Assembly: GCF_004343585.1 (NCBI RefSeq)
Contig: NZ_SLYW01000002.1
Location: forward strand, 124,001-188,000
Length of the DNA: 64,000 nt
Direction of reading: 5' to 3'
Source of the DNA: Neorhizobium sp. JUb45
GTDB lineage: Bacteria; Pseudomonadota; Alphaproteobacteria; Rhizobiales; Rhizobiaceae
Both the position numbers and the translations under genes were made by a program. Below, piece by piece: positions 21,928-31,850 of the stretch (the first letter of the stretch is position 1; each line of letters starts with the position of its first letter). Under the pieces are notes generated by a model. It was not told where the DNA came from. It made no database searches and saw only the letters and a program-made list of their open reading frames with translations.

Positions 21928-24900
21928 TCAGTTGGCCAGAACACGCGGTGAGGGGAAGGTGATCTCCACCAGTGTTCCTTCGTTGGGCGTCGACGAGATG
22001 GCGAAGGATGCGCGGTTGGCATCCACCATCGCCTTGGTCAGCGGCAGTCCCAGCCCGGTGCCGTCGCCGCGCTTGCGGGCAGCCCCTGTCACCTGCCGGA
22101 AAGGCTTCATCGCCAGTTCCAGTTCCGAGCGCGTCATGCCGATCCCGGTATCGCGGATGCGCAGGATGACGTTGCCATTCGCCTCGAAAGCGCTGGACAC
22201 CACGATCTGCCCGCCCGACGGGGTGAACCGGATGGCATTGGACAGGAGGTTGAGAACGATCTGCTTGATCGAACGCAGATCCGCCACCACCTGCGGCACA
22301 GCCTGAGAGAGCGCGGTGCGAATGATCACCAGTTGGCCGTTGGCCTGTGGCTGGATGATCGACACGGCTTCCGACACGGTCTCGTTCAGGCCAACCGCCT
22401 CGAATTCGAGATCCATCTCGCCCGCCTCGATCTTGGAAATATCCAGGAGGTCGTTGACGATATCGAGCACATGGCGGCCGGAGCGGCCGATATCATTGGC
22501 ATATTCCACATAGCGCGGATGGCCGATCGGGCCAAAACGTTCGGTCGCCATCATGTCGGCAAAACCGATGATCGCGTTCAGCGGCGTGCGGATCTCATGG
22601 CTGACATGGGCGAGAAAATCGCTCTTGTGCGCATTGGCTGTTTCGGCGGCGCGCTTGGCGTTGCGCAGTTCTTCCTCGGTCCGCTTCCAGGCGGTGATGT
22701 CGCGGATGACGGCGCAATAACCGTTCGACGAGGTTAACCGGCCGATCGTCATGAACAGCGGCAGGAAACCACCACCGGCTTCACGGCCGATCACCTCACG
22801 CCCGTCATTCAGAACGCTGGCAACGCCATGGCCGGACAGGCCACCGAGATAATCGATGACCGAGCGCTGGCTTTCATGGGCAAACAGCATCACGAAAGGC
22901 CGGCCGGCGGTCTCGTCATTGTCATAGTTGAACAGCGCACTGGCAGCCCGGTTCATCGAGCGCACATCGCCTTCCGAGCCGATGATGACGACGCCGTCCG
23001 TCGCGGTTTCGAGGATCGAGCGCAGCTCGTCCACTTCCACCTTGAGGCCTGAGACTTCCGCGGCAATGGCGGCTGCGTCTTCGTCCACGACGGTTTCGGC
23101 AGCAGTCTGCACGGCCGCAGGCACGGGTTCTGCGACCACCGCGACCGGCATCAGTGCGAGCATCAGCGCGGTCGATTGTTCCCAGCGGATCGATTGCAGG
23201 CGGGCGCTGACCGGAACCAGCGTATCGTCGGCGCGCACCACCACCATGCCACCGGCCTCGGCGGTCTTGGCTTCGAGTTCGTCGCGCTGCAAAAGCACGT
23301 CGAGACCGCCAAGTTCATCAAGCTGATCAAGGGATTCGTAGCCGGTCAGGCGCAGGAATTCGGGATTGGCATGGAACAGCCGGTCGCCGGCATGAACGAT
23401 CAACGCCACCGGCATCTGGTCGAGAATTTCCGCACTCAGACCAAGCCGTGCGCGCACCGGAATGATGTCGGCATAGGTCGCCGGCTCCTCGGCTTCCGGT
23501 TCCTGCTCGTCCTCGTCATCTTCCTCAATCTGGGCATCGACCCGGTCGGTTTCATCGGCATCGGTTTCCGCCTGATCGAGCAATGGCAGCGCTTCGGAAG
23601 CCACGTCTTCATCGCCGTCTTCCGCCGCGTCGCTGCTCCCGTCAAGGTTCGCGTCGCTGTCGTCCGGCTGCTCGGCTGCGTCAACAGTCTCTTCTGCCGC
23701 CGTTTCGTCCTGCCCGGCTGCGGCCTCGATGAGGTCGCTCGGGGCGTTTTCATTGGCGTGAGGCGCGAGGATGGAATTGTCGTCCTCCACCTCTTCCCGA
23801 TCCGTCAGTGGCTCGAGGCGGCGGGCGATCTCGATAAACGCTGCCTGCTCGCCGGGCGTCAGCCCATCCTTGCGCGAACGGCGTTCCTCGAACTGGATGA
23901 CCTTGTCGGAATGGCGACGCGACGGTGTTTCGACGACGCGAAGCGCGGGCCGCTCTTCTTCCGGGGCGGCAGGCGCATCCATCTCGGAAGTGTCTTCTTC
24001 CGGCGCGATGTCATCGGCATCTTCCGCCTCGGCGGGGTCGGCATAAGCATCGTCGGCTGCCGTAGCTGTGTCGCTATCGTCAACAACGTCCGCTGAAGCC
24101 GGGATGTCGTCGTCACTCGTTTCCGGCAGCAGGGCGATGCTGTCGTCCGACCCATGAACGGCTGTGTCATCGCTCTCGGCAGTGGCGTCTTCAGCCGAGG
24201 TTTCCGTCTCAGCGGCGGCCGGTGTCGGCACCAGTGTCACACCGATTGCCAGCGGGTCTTCCGCCACATCGGCAACGCGCACGATCCCGAAACCGCGAAA
24301 ACCGTCGAATTCGCGTGAACGCGTATAGGTGGGCAGGGCGGCGAGGTCGACCGGCACTTTCAGGGTCGTGCCTTCGATCGGCCACCAGATGGTCTTGCCG
24401 GACCACGTATCGCGCTTGCGCAAAAGCTCTGCGATCTTGCCGTCCGGATCGAAGTTGAACAGCGCTGCGAGATCGGAAAAGGCAAGGCCGTTGATATCGG
24501 CGGCATGTGGGCCGACGACGCGGGCAAACTCGCTGGACACTTCGCTGAACCGGCCTTCGGAATCGATCTTCCAGACAAAACGCGTGGCGCGCATATCGGG
24601 CGAAAACACGAAAGGCTCTGCATTATCGGAAATTCTGGAGGTGCCGAACATCTGTGCCGGCGTCTCATTCGGTTCATCCACGGTGACGGCCACGGTTTCC
24701 GTCACTGCCGTATCGGCCAGATCTTCTTCTTCGGCTGCGACCGGAGCATCGTCCGCCAAAACCTCTTCTACCGGCAGATCTTCGTCCGCTTCCAATTCGG
24801 TCTCGTCTACCTCATCCATGTCCTCGGCGTCATCGGAAGCCACGGCTTCGTCGCCATCCTGGGCCTCGGGTTCGGTGCCAAAGCTGTCGAGCAGCGCCTG

Positions 24901-25875
24901 CCTCACCTCGGACATGGCCTGTTCGGTCTGCGTCGTTTCGTTGGCGGGCCGGCTGGAGGGCTCGAATTCAGCCTCCTCGGTCGGCTCGTCATCCACTTCG
25001 GAAATGTCTGCCAGCGCATCGAGCGTATCCGCATAAGCATCGGCGGCGGGCGTGGTTTCGGCAGGAGTTTCCACGGCCGGCACTTCCGGCTCTGAAATTT
25101 CGGCCGGCTCGATGATTTCGGCAATTGCCGGAGCGGTATCGACGACTGCTGTCACGTCTTCGTTCCCGATCGTCTCTCGCCTGATTTCCATCGGAATGAC
25201 GTCGGAGGAATCCTCGTCCGGTTCGACGATGAACAGAAGATGCATGGCCGGCATGTCGGAAACCCGGCCCATCGCCGCCGGCAGGTAGCCGATCCTGGTC
25301 GGGACAGGGCGTTTTACCAGGCCTTCATTATGCACGGCGGCCATATTCACCAGCATGCGCGCGGTATGCGGCGTCAGATCGAGCGAGGCGAAACGCGGCG
25401 AGGCGGCCAGGATCGCGCCATTCTGGTCCAGCACGGCGCGGTGCGTATCGGTGTCGTCAAAACCTTCGATCATGCGCGCCGCGCATTGGGCGACAGACAT
25501 CGTCTCGTCGGCAGTCGGTGCGGCAATCATGATGGCGCGGTCGTGGCCGATCGTCATCAGTTCGCATGTGGCCTGCACGGCGGTGCGCTGAAAACCGTTG
25601 GTGACGCGCATTATAAAGGAGCGGCTGTCGCCGTCATTCTTCAATCCACGCGCAGCCGCGTCCGCCTGCCGGAAGGACACGTCGATCGGGGCGGTGCCAT
25701 GGTCGAGAAAATCATAGATGGATTCGTGGCCGAAAAGCTCGGCGCCGCGTCCGTTCGCCCAGAGCGCATGTTTCATGTCGGGCGAAAAAATGACGATCGC
25801 CTCGCCGCCGGAAAGGCGCGCACGGATGCGCGGATGCACGGCGATGTCTATAAATGGATACTGTACAGCGGACAT
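21928..25875 (-). CDS. pdhS1: PAS-domain sensor histidine kinase, PdhS/DivJ-PleC family
   Basis: A 1315-residue soluble kinase. The N-terminal 230 residues are PAS-like. Roughly residues 240-800 are highly acidic, low-complexity linker broken by a PAS segment. Another PAS (near 990-1060) precedes the HisKA block SHEIRTPLNAIIGFADMM and a HATPase with GIGMTRSELELAMKPFRQV and GTGLGLPLTKAM. This kinase core is that of PdhS/PleC/DivJ kinases, which control DivK phosphorylation and polar cell-cycle events. The pdhS1 label rests on my recollection of the similar zwf/aceA neighbourhood in Agrobacterium; the family is more certain than the paralogue. Confidence 0.8.
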   Translation of the reverse strand: MSAVQYPFIDIAVHPRIRARLSGGEAIVIFSPDMKHALWANGRGAELFGHESIYDFLDHGTAPIDVSFRQADAAARGLKNDGDSRSFIMRVTNGFQRTAVQATCELMTIGHDRAIMIAAPTADETMSVAQCAARMIEGFDDTDTHRAVLDQNGAILAASPRFASLDLTPHTARMLVNMAAVHNEGLVKRPVPTRIGYLPAAMGRVSDMPAMHLLFIVEPDEDSSDVIPMEIRRETIGNEDVTAVVDTAPAIAEIIEPAEISEPEVPAVETPAETTPAADAYADTLDALADISEVDDEPTEEAEFEPSSRPANETTQTEQAMSEVRQALLDSFGTEPEAQDGDEAVASDDAEDMDEVDETELEADEDLPVEEVLADDAPVAAEEEDLADTAVTETVAVTVDEPNETPAQMFGTSRISDNAEPFVFSPDMRATRFVWKIDSEGRFSEVSSEFARVVGPHAADINGLAFSDLAALFNFDPDGKIAELLRKRDTWSGKTIWWPIEGTTLKVPVDLAALPTYTRSREFDGFRGFGIVRVADVAEDPLAIGVTLVPTPAAAETETSAEDATAESDDTAVHGSDDSIALLPETSDDDIPASADVVDDSDTATAADDAYADPAEAEDADDIAPEEDTSEMDAPAAPEEERPALRVVETPSRRHSDKVIQFEERRSRKDGLTPGEQAAFIEIARRLEPLTDREEVEDDNSILAPHANENAPSDLIEAAAGQDETAAEETVDAAEQPDDSDANLDGSSDAAEDGDEDVASEALPLLDQAETDADETDRVDAQIEEDDEDEQEPEAEEPATYADIIPVRARLGLSAEILDQMPVALIVHAGDRLFHANPEFLRLTGYESLDQLDELGGLDVLLQRDELEAKTAEAGGMVVVRADDTLVPVSARLQSIRWEQSTALMLALMPVAVVAEPVPAAVQTAAETVVDEDAAAIAAEVSGLKVEVDELRSILETATDGVVIIGSEGDVRSMNRAASALFNYDNDETAGRPFVMLFAHESQRSVIDYLGGLSGHGVASVLNDGREVIGREAGGGFLPLFMTIGRLTSSNGYCAVIRDITAWKRTEEELRNAKRAAETANAHKSDFLAHVSHEIRTPLNAIIGFADMMATERFGPIGHPRYVEYANDIGRSGRHVLDIVNDLLDISKIEAGEMDLEFEAVGLNETVSEAVSIIQPQANGQLVIIRTALSQAVPQVVADLRSIKQIVLNLLSNAIRFTPSGGQIVVSSAFEANGNVILRIRDTGIGMTRSELELAMKPFRQVTGAARKRGDGTGLGLPLTKAMVDANRASFAISSTPNEGTLVEITFPSPRVLAN

Positions 25876-26106
25876 GAACGAACCCTGGGAGCACCTTCGC
25901 CAGATACGCGACGAAGTGCCAAGTTAACATATTGTTAGTAACTTCACAGGGGGCTCGGGTCCACCTTCGCCGCCTTCCTATCGGGCAAGAGGGTTAACGC
26001 CGGAAGGTGCGGCGCACAAATATGTTGCATTGCACAATTAGATGTTTTAAATATACAGATGAGGAGCCGGCATCCCCTGCCGGGTTTATGTCGAGGAGGA
26101 CATAAC

Positions 26107-26553
26107 ATGGCTTATAAAGCCGATGATTTCTTTGGATTTTCCACATTCGATCCGAGCCGTATGGCGCAAGGGTTCCGCGAGGCTGCGGAGAAGGGCGCCG
26201 AACAGTCCCGCGAAGCCTATTCGCGCATGCGCGAAGTGACGACGGACGCGACGAAAACTGTGGAAGACACATTTCAGTCTGCCCAGTCAGGCTCATTCGA
26301 GCTGGGCATGAAGGTGGCGGACACGATGCGCAGCAGCGCCGATCTTTCCATCGCCCATATGGAAGCGATGATGGGCGTGCGCTCGGTGTCCGAACTGTTC
26401 GAACTGCAGTCCAGTTTCATGCGCAAGCAGGCGGAGTTGACTGCGCAGCATATGCGCGGCATGCAAGAGACGACCCGCAAGGTGGCCGAGCAGGTGACGA
26501 AACCCGGACGCGCTGCGGCCGAACGTGCCATGGCCGGCTTCAAGGCGGCCTGA
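26107..26553 (+). CDS. Phasin family protein
   Basis: A 148-residue helical protein (MAYKADDFFGFSTFDPSRMA) with amphipathic helices and an A/E/M-rich C-terminus, typical of phasins that coat polyhydroxybutyrate granules. The ATG at 26107 has GAGGAGGACATAAC upstream; 16 extra in-frame codons upstream are not protein-like. Together with acetoacetyl-CoA synthetase and isocitrate lyase in the same region it fits storage-polymer metabolism. Confidence 0.88.
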   Translation: MAYKADDFFGFSTFDPSRMAQGFREAAEKGAEQSREAYSRMREVTTDATKTVEDTFQSAQSGSFELGMKVADTMRSSADLSIAHMEAMMGVRSVSELFELQSSFMRKQAELTAQHMRGMQETTRKVAEQVTKPGRAAAERAMAGFKAA

Positions 26554-26678
26554 TCCGTTTGCGAAGGATAAAGACTGCACATTGTCATGTGGTCTTTCTC
26601 ATCTGGATGACTGTTAGGGGCTTGCAAAACGAGTTTGATCCTCGTATGTGAGCCGCAGACGCCCAAAACGTCTCATGT

Positions 26679-26755
26679 GCGGTTGTAGCTCAGTTGGTTA
26701 GAGCGCAGGTTTGTGGCACCTGAGGTCGGTGGTTCGACCCCACTCAACCGTACCA
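26679..26755 (+). tRNA. tRNA-His (GTG)
   Basis: A 77-nt cloverleaf with encoded CCA. The anticodon loop reads TTGTGGC with GTG as anticodon. The acceptor stem pairs G1 with T72 and is followed by A73, with no extra G-1:C73 pair. That loss is the known peculiarity of alphaproteobacterial tRNA-His. Confidence 0.97.
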
Positions 26756-27338
26756 TTCTCTTCTCCCCGTCAGTCTTTATGTCACTGCGACTGTCGGGGA
26801 GAAGAGAAGTCTCTTCTCTCCAGTTTCATTTTTGTTGTTTTGCGTTGCTGTGATCGTCATGGCGACGGGTATTGGCACGTCTGCCAGTCTGTTTGCGGCG
26901 CGTATATTCGCCAAGTCACCATCAGAGATGGTTCTTCGATCCGTGTCGTTGCGGTAACGGATAGCGTGCGCAAGGTCGACAACGCCAGCCTTCGACAATT
27001 GGGATCGAATTTTCCGTCTGCAGTTGATGTATATATCAAGTTTAGATTCCGCCTTTGTTTGGGGCGAAACTGTGGCAATTGCGGACTTGCTAGGCTCGTA
27101 AAATCACTATTCTGGCCGTTGTTTCGAGGTTTTACCGTAAAAAAAATCTAACCATTTTGGGACCGCGATGTGCCGTTTCGGGAATTTGGCAGCCGCCGGT
27201 TGCTATTTTCCCGTCTGCGTCGCAAAAATGCGAGAAAACTAAATAAGCAGTTGCGTTTTAAAGGAATTTCTCCTTGTGCGGGAAGAAATATTCGGCTCGT
27301 ATGTCCTCAGTTTTTAGCTGGGTACTACAACTTATCTT
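26756..27338. other. Intergenic region, no supported gene
   Basis: About 580 nt between tRNA-His and the LuxR gene. Open frames occur on both strands but lack ribosome sites and coding-like third positions. A weak inverted pair (CTCTTCTCCCCG at about 26758 and CGGGGAGAAGAG at about 26796) right after the tRNA probably terminates it. Confidence 0.5.
26758..26807 (+). terminator. Probable terminator of tRNA-His
   Basis: The sequences TCTTCTCCCC and GGGGAGAAGA are complementary and separated by a loop of about 28 nt just after the tRNA. They are followed by a T-rich stretch (GTCTCTTCTCTCC). Confidence 0.45.
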
Positions 27339-28034
27339 ATGCCTAAAGAGACACCTTTTTCAGTAGTGAGTCGTAAGCTTCTTGATGCATGGCTCGCATC
27401 TGACCCAAATCGTCCTGCCGATGCTATCGATATCTATCGTGGTGTGGTGGATCTTCTTTCGGTGCGTATGCGCCTCACTCTGATCCGGGTCGATGAAGGC
27501 GATCCGTGGCAATGGCGCATGCGGGCAATCCGCACCTATGGCTTTGCGTCACGCCTGCTGGATATGTCCAAGCTTCTTCCCGATGGGCCATTGGGGGACG
27601 TGTCCGACCGCCAGTTCATGGAACACGCGGTCGTGCCGCGTATGCAGGAAGTGATCCAGACGCAGCAGCCGGTCATCGAGGTGGTCAAGACACGCGTCAT
27701 GGGCCTCAGTGTCGGTTACGATCGAATCATGCTGGCACAGAAGAACACTGCTGGGCCGGAATGGGTGATCACCTGCACCATGGGACGTTTCATGTTCGTG
27801 GCACCGCAAAAACATGCGGAACTCGACCTGACGGACGAATCGATCGTGCAGTTGCTGGTGGAGGGCGCCACCGCCAAGGAAATCGCTGCCCAGATCAATG
27901 TGTCGCCGCGAACGGTCGAGCACCGTCTCGAGCGCATGAAGGATCGCATGGGGGCACGCAATCTTGTGCAGCTCACTGCCATGCTGATGGCGCATCGGCT
28001 CGGCCATGGCGCCTACGAACATCACGGTGAATAA
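27339..28034 (+). CDS. LuxR-type transcriptional regulator
   Basis: A 231-residue protein. The N-terminal 160 residues are a sensor of unrecognised type. The C-terminal GerE/LuxR helix-turn-helix (VQLLVEGATAKEIAAQ, then VSPRTVEHRLERMKDRMGA) is clear. No autoinducer-binding residues of the TraR type were recognised. No synthase or partner kinase is adjacent, so its signal is unknown. Confidence 0.85.
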   Translation: MPKETPFSVVSRKLLDAWLASDPNRPADAIDIYRGVVDLLSVRMRLTLIRVDEGDPWQWRMRAIRTYGFASRLLDMSKLLPDGPLGDVSDRQFMEHAVVPRMQEVIQTQQPVIEVVKTRVMGLSVGYDRIMLAQKNTAGPEWVITCTMGRFMFVAPQKHAELDLTDESIVQLLVEGATAKEIAAQINVSPRTVEHRLERMKDRMGARNLVQLTAMLMAHRLGHGAYEHHGE

Positions 28035-28061
28035 AGAGATGTCTTGCCGCCGCGGAAGGTT

Positions 28062-28946
28062 TCAATCTCCGGCGGCAAGCTTCAGTGCTGTGACGATTTC
28101 CTGCAGGAAGGCAATGACGGTGCGCATGCGCGGCAGATCGCGCATGCTTTCGTGATATGTCGTCCAGTACGAGCGGCGCAGGCCGATTTCCGGCAAAAGC
28201 CGCTCCAGTTCGCTATCCTGTCTGGCAATATAATCATGCAGGATGGCGATGCCGGCACCGGCGCGCACGGCCTGTACCTGTCCGATCGCGCTCGATACTT
28301 CAAAACCCGCATCCCAGTTGCGCATCACCTCGCCGGTAAAGTTCAGCGATGGGGAGAAGATCAGGTCCTCGACATAACCGATACGCGCATGGCCGCGCAG
28401 GTCTTCCACCGTTTGCGGCCGGCCCCGCTTTTGCAGATAGTCGCGTGAAGCATAAAGGCCGAGCGTGTAATCCGTCAGCTTGGCCGAGATCAGCCGCCCC
28501 TGCTGCGGCCGTTCTATTGTAATGGCGATGTCCGCCTCGCGCTGTGACAGCGAAAACGAGCGCGGCACCGGCACCAGCTGCAGTTTCAGCTGCGGGTGCC
28601 GTTCCGTCAGTTCGCCCAGGCGCGGCGCCAGCACGGCAACACCCAGACCATCCGGCGCACCGATCCGCACCGTGCCGGCAATCGCCGCATCGCCCGATCC
28701 TGTTGCCGCCTGCATGGCCAGCATTTCCGCTTCCATGCGCTCGGCTGATGCATAAAGCGCCTGGCCTTGCGGCGTCAGTTCGCATCCCGTCGTGCGGCGG
28801 ATCAGCAACTGCGTCTTCATGTCGGCTTCCAGCGCGGTGAGGCGTCGCCCCAACGTCGCGTGATTGATGCCCAGTCGCCGCGAGGCGCTGAGGATCTGCC
28901 CGGTTCGCGCCACTGACAGAAACAGCCGGACATCATCCCAGTTCAT
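28062..28946 (-). CDS. LysR-family regulator divergent from mmsA
   Basis: A 294-residue LysR protein: N-terminal winged HTH (NWDDVRLFLSVARTGQILSA, then LGINHATLGRRLTALEADM) plus a periplasmic-binding-like effector domain. The ATG at 28946 marks the conserved start; upstream in-frame codons are not LysR-like. It is transcribed away from mmsA from a shared 119-nt region and is the likely regulator of that gene. Confidence 0.9.
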   Translation of the reverse strand: MNWDDVRLFLSVARTGQILSASRRLGINHATLGRRLTALEADMKTQLLIRRTTGCELTPQGQALYASAERMEAEMLAMQAATGSGDAAIAGTVRIGAPDGLGVAVLAPRLGELTERHPQLKLQLVPVPRSFSLSQREADIAITIERPQQGRLISAKLTDYTLGLYASRDYLQKRGRPQTVEDLRGHARIGYVEDLIFSPSLNFTGEVMRNWDAGFEVSSAIGQVQAVRAGAGIAILHDYIARQDSELERLLPEIGLRRSYWTTYHESMRDLPRMRTVIAFLQEIVTALKLAAGD

Positions 28947-29065
28947 CGCAGCACCCCGCATGTGATTGCCGATGTCGAAATTTGCACAACGGATGCGTAA
29001 ACTACGGCGTTGCCCTGTGCAAATGTGAATGTCATCCTGCCGGCAACTGAATGGAGGACTTTTCA

Positions 29066-30562
29066 ATGAACACACTCGGACATTTCATCGGCGGCAGCCA
29101 CGTGGCCGGCACAAGCGGTCGCACGGCCGACGTCTTTAATCCGGCAACCGGCGAGGTTCAGGCCAAGGTGGCGCTGGCAAGCGTTGCGGAAATCCGTGCG
29201 GCGGTGGAAAATGCCAAGGCGGCGCAGCCGAAATGGGCAGCCACCAACCCGCAGCGCCGCGCCCGCGTGTTCATGAAATTCGTCGATCTCCTCAACCAGA
29301 ACATGGATGAGCTGGCGGTGATGCTATCGAAGGAGCATGGCAAGACGGTTGAAGACTCCAAGGGCGATATCGTCCGCGGCCTGGAAGTCTGCGAATTCGT
29401 CATCGGCATTCCGCATCTCTCCAAGGGTGAGTTCACCGAAGGTGCGGGTCCCGCCATCGACATGTATTCGATCCGCCAGCCGGTCGGCATCGGCGCCGGT
29501 ATCACGCCGTTCAATTTTCCGGGCATGATCCCCATGTGGATGTTTGCGCCGGCGATCGCCTGCGGCAACGCCTTCATCCTGAAGCCATCGGAACGTGACC
29601 CGTCGCTGCCGCTGCGTCTGGCAGAATTGATGATCGAGGCGGGTCTGCCTGCCGGCATTCTCAATGTCATCAATGGTGACAAGGAAGCCGTCGATGCGCT
29701 TCTGACCGATCCGGATATCGGCGCCATCTCCTTCGTCGGCTCCACCCCGATCGCCCGTTATGTCTATGGCACGGCGGCGATGAACGGCAAGCGCGCCCAG
29801 TGCTTCGGTGGCGCCAAGAACCACATGATCATCATGCCCGACGCCGATCTCGATCAGGCCGTCAACGCGCTTATGGGCGCAGGCTACGGTTCGGCAGGCG
29901 AGCGCTGCATGGCGGTGTCGGTTGCCGTTCCGGTCGGCGAGGAAACCGCCAATCGCCTCGTCGAAAAGCTGATCCCCAAGATCGAGTCCCTGCGCATCGG
30001 CCCCTATACGGATGACAAGGCCGACATGGGTCCGGTCGTCACCAAGGCTGCGCAGGAGCGCATCAACGGCCTGATCGACCGTGGTGTCGAAGAGGGAGCC
30101 GAGCTTCTCGTTGATGGTCGCGGTTTCAAGCTGCAGGGTTATGAGGACGGCTATTTCGTCGGCGGTTCGCTGTTCGACCACGTCACGCCGGATATGGATA
30201 TCTACAAGCAGGAAATCTTTGGTCCGGTCCTGTCGGTCGTGCGCGCCAAAAATTACGAGGAAGCGATCGACCTGCCGATGAAGCACGAATATGGCAATGG
30301 CGTCGCCATCTACACCCGTGACGGCGATGCGGCGCGCGACTTTGCCTCCCGCATCAATATCGGCATGATCGGCATCAACGTACCGATCCCGGTGCCGCTC
30401 GCCTATCATTCCTTTGGTGGCTGGAAAGCATCCTCCTTTGGTGATCTCAACCAGCACGGCACGGACTCGATCAAGTTCTGGACCAAGACCAAGACGATCA
30501 CCGCCCGCTGGCCTTCGGGCATCAAGGATGGTGCGGAATTCGTCATGCCGGTCATGAAGTAA
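29066..30562 (+). CDS. mmsA: Methylmalonate-semialdehyde dehydrogenase (CoA-acylating)
   Basis: A 498-residue ALDH-superfamily enzyme that converts malonate or methylmalonate semialdehyde to acetyl- or propionyl-CoA in valine, beta-alanine and inositol breakdown. Visible are GITPFNFPGMIPMWMFAPAI with the MmsA-type Asn, and the catalytic Cys in GSAGERCMAVSVAV. The ATG at 29066 has GGAGGACTTTTCA upstream. The family also contains IolA; no iol gene is adjacent here, so mmsA is preferred. Confidence 0.93.
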   Translation: MNTLGHFIGGSHVAGTSGRTADVFNPATGEVQAKVALASVAEIRAAVENAKAAQPKWAATNPQRRARVFMKFVDLLNQNMDELAVMLSKEHGKTVEDSKGDIVRGLEVCEFVIGIPHLSKGEFTEGAGPAIDMYSIRQPVGIGAGITPFNFPGMIPMWMFAPAIACGNAFILKPSERDPSLPLRLAELMIEAGLPAGILNVINGDKEAVDALLTDPDIGAISFVGSTPIARYVYGTAAMNGKRAQCFGGAKNHMIIMPDADLDQAVNALMGAGYGSAGERCMAVSVAVPVGEETANRLVEKLIPKIESLRIGPYTDDKADMGPVVTKAAQERINGLIDRGVEEGAELLVDGRGFKLQGYEDGYFVGGSLFDHVTPDMDIYKQEIFGPVLSVVRAKNYEEAIDLPMKHEYGNGVAIYTRDGDAARDFASRINIGMIGINVPIPVPLAYHSFGGWKASSFGDLNQHGTDSIKFWTKTKTITARWPSGIKDGAEFVMPVMK

Positions 30563-30598
30563 GTCGCTAAAATAAAAGTCAAAGCAGCATTTTAGGAG

Positions 30599-30630
30599 AG
30601 GGCGGCGTAAGTCGCCCTTGTTCGTTTTTG
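30599..30630 (+). terminator. Weak terminator after mmsA
   Basis: AGGGCG and CGCCCT form a short stem around GCGTAAGT, followed by TTGTTCGTTTTT. Confidence 0.45.
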
Positions 30631-30776
30631 GCGTGTTTTCAGCGACTTGGAAGTGGAGGGTAAAACTCCCCTTTCTCTATTATGTGATTGAAATTGATTT
30701 TTATTGCGCTATTTGCCGCAGCCGATCAATGGGATCTGCCGCTTTTTGCGGCAATTGAAGGATTGGGGAAATATAC

Positions 30777-31850
30777 ATGTCCTTTTCAGACTTGGCGCCG
30801 AAGGCGTCCGGCACGCTTGAGCGTGCATCTTTCAGCGGAAATGCGCGGGAATACTTCGGAATCTGGATCGTCAACGTTCTTTTGACAATCGTGACGCTCG
30901 GCATTTACTCGGCTTGGGCAAAGGTCCGCCGCAACCGTTACTTTTACGGAAACACCGTCATCGCAGACCGTGCATTCGAATACCACGCCACCGGCAAGCA
31001 GATTTTCATCGGCCGCCTGATCGTCGTCGGTTTCTTCATCGTCACCAACATTCTGACGACCATTTTCCCGCCCTTCGGCCTGATCGTGTTTTTCGTCATT
31101 CTTGTTGCGCTGCCTTGGCTGATCCAGCGCAGCCTGCGTTTTAGCGCTCGCGTCACCAGCTATCGCAATGTTCGCTTCAATTTCATCGGCTCGGTTGGTG
31201 GCGCGTTCGTTTCGGTCCTGCTCGGCAGCATGGTTGCATCGATCTCCTTCGGCATTCTCGCGCCGCTCGCAAGCCGCTGGGTCTGGCGTTATGTCTTCAA
31301 CAACCTGCATTACGGTGACCGTCCGTTCGCGACCGATCCCAAGATCAAGTCTCTTTACGGCGTCTGGATCCTTCCGGCTGCGCTGATCGTTGTCGGCACG
31401 GTTCTCATTGCGGGTATCGGCTTCGCAGCTGCATCGGCTGCATCCGCAATGAGCGATACCGAAATGCTCGACAGCATGTCCGGCTTCAGCCCGGTACATT
31501 TCGCCGTCCTGTTCGTCTTCGTCGCCTACGGTCTTGCCGGCCTGCTGTACCGTATCGGTGTGCGCAATGTCGTCTTCTCCGCCACCACGCTCGATGGCAA
31601 GCATCAGCTGGTCAGCGATGCGCCGCGTTTCCAGTATGCCTGGATCGCCATTTCCAACGTCATCGTCACCATCCTCACGCTCAGCCTGATGCGCCCCTGG
31701 GCTGCCGTGCGAATGGCCCGCTTCATGGCCATTCACACCGGCGTCATTGTTGTCGGCGATCTGGGTGAGGTATTGTCGTCCATGGAGATGACCGGCTCTG
31801 CTGTCAGCGCCGAATATCTCGACCTGGAAGGATTTGACTTTGGTTTCTGA
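30777..31850 (+). CDS. YjgN/DUF898 family membrane protein
   Basis: A 357-residue inner-membrane protein. The N-terminal FSGNAREYFGIWIVNVLLTI and AWAKVRRNRYFYGNT segments are the DUF898 hallmark. About six hydrophobic segments follow, ending in a repeat of the same type (WIAISNVIVTILTLSLMRPW). The family function is not established. Its stop overlaps the start region of the M48 protease gene, so the two are coupled, which hints at a shared envelope role. Confidence 0.88.
   Translation: MSFSDLAPKASGTLERASFSGNAREYFGIWIVNVLLTIVTLGIYSAWAKVRRNRYFYGNTVIADRAFEYHATGKQIFIGRLIVVGFFIVTNILTTIFPPFGLIVFFVILVALPWLIQRSLRFSARVTSYRNVRFNFIGSVGGAFVSVLLGSMVASISFGILAPLASRWVWRYVFNNLHYGDRPFATDPKIKSLYGVWILPAALIVVGTVLIAGIGFAAASAASAMSDTEMLDSMSGFSPVHFAVLFVFVAYGLAGLLYRIGVRNVVFSATTLDGKHQLVSDAPRFQYAWIAISNVIVTILTLSLMRPWAAVRMARFMAIHTGVIVVGDLGEVLSSMEMTGSAVSAEYLDLEGFDFGF

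Noticed and set aside
23176..24096. 306-codon plus-strand frame opposite the histidine kinase
   Set aside because: Arises from the repetitive acidic codons on the other strand.
26711..27151. 146-codon frame starting in tRNA-His
   Set aside because: Begins inside the tRNA and has no ribosome site or protein-like composition.
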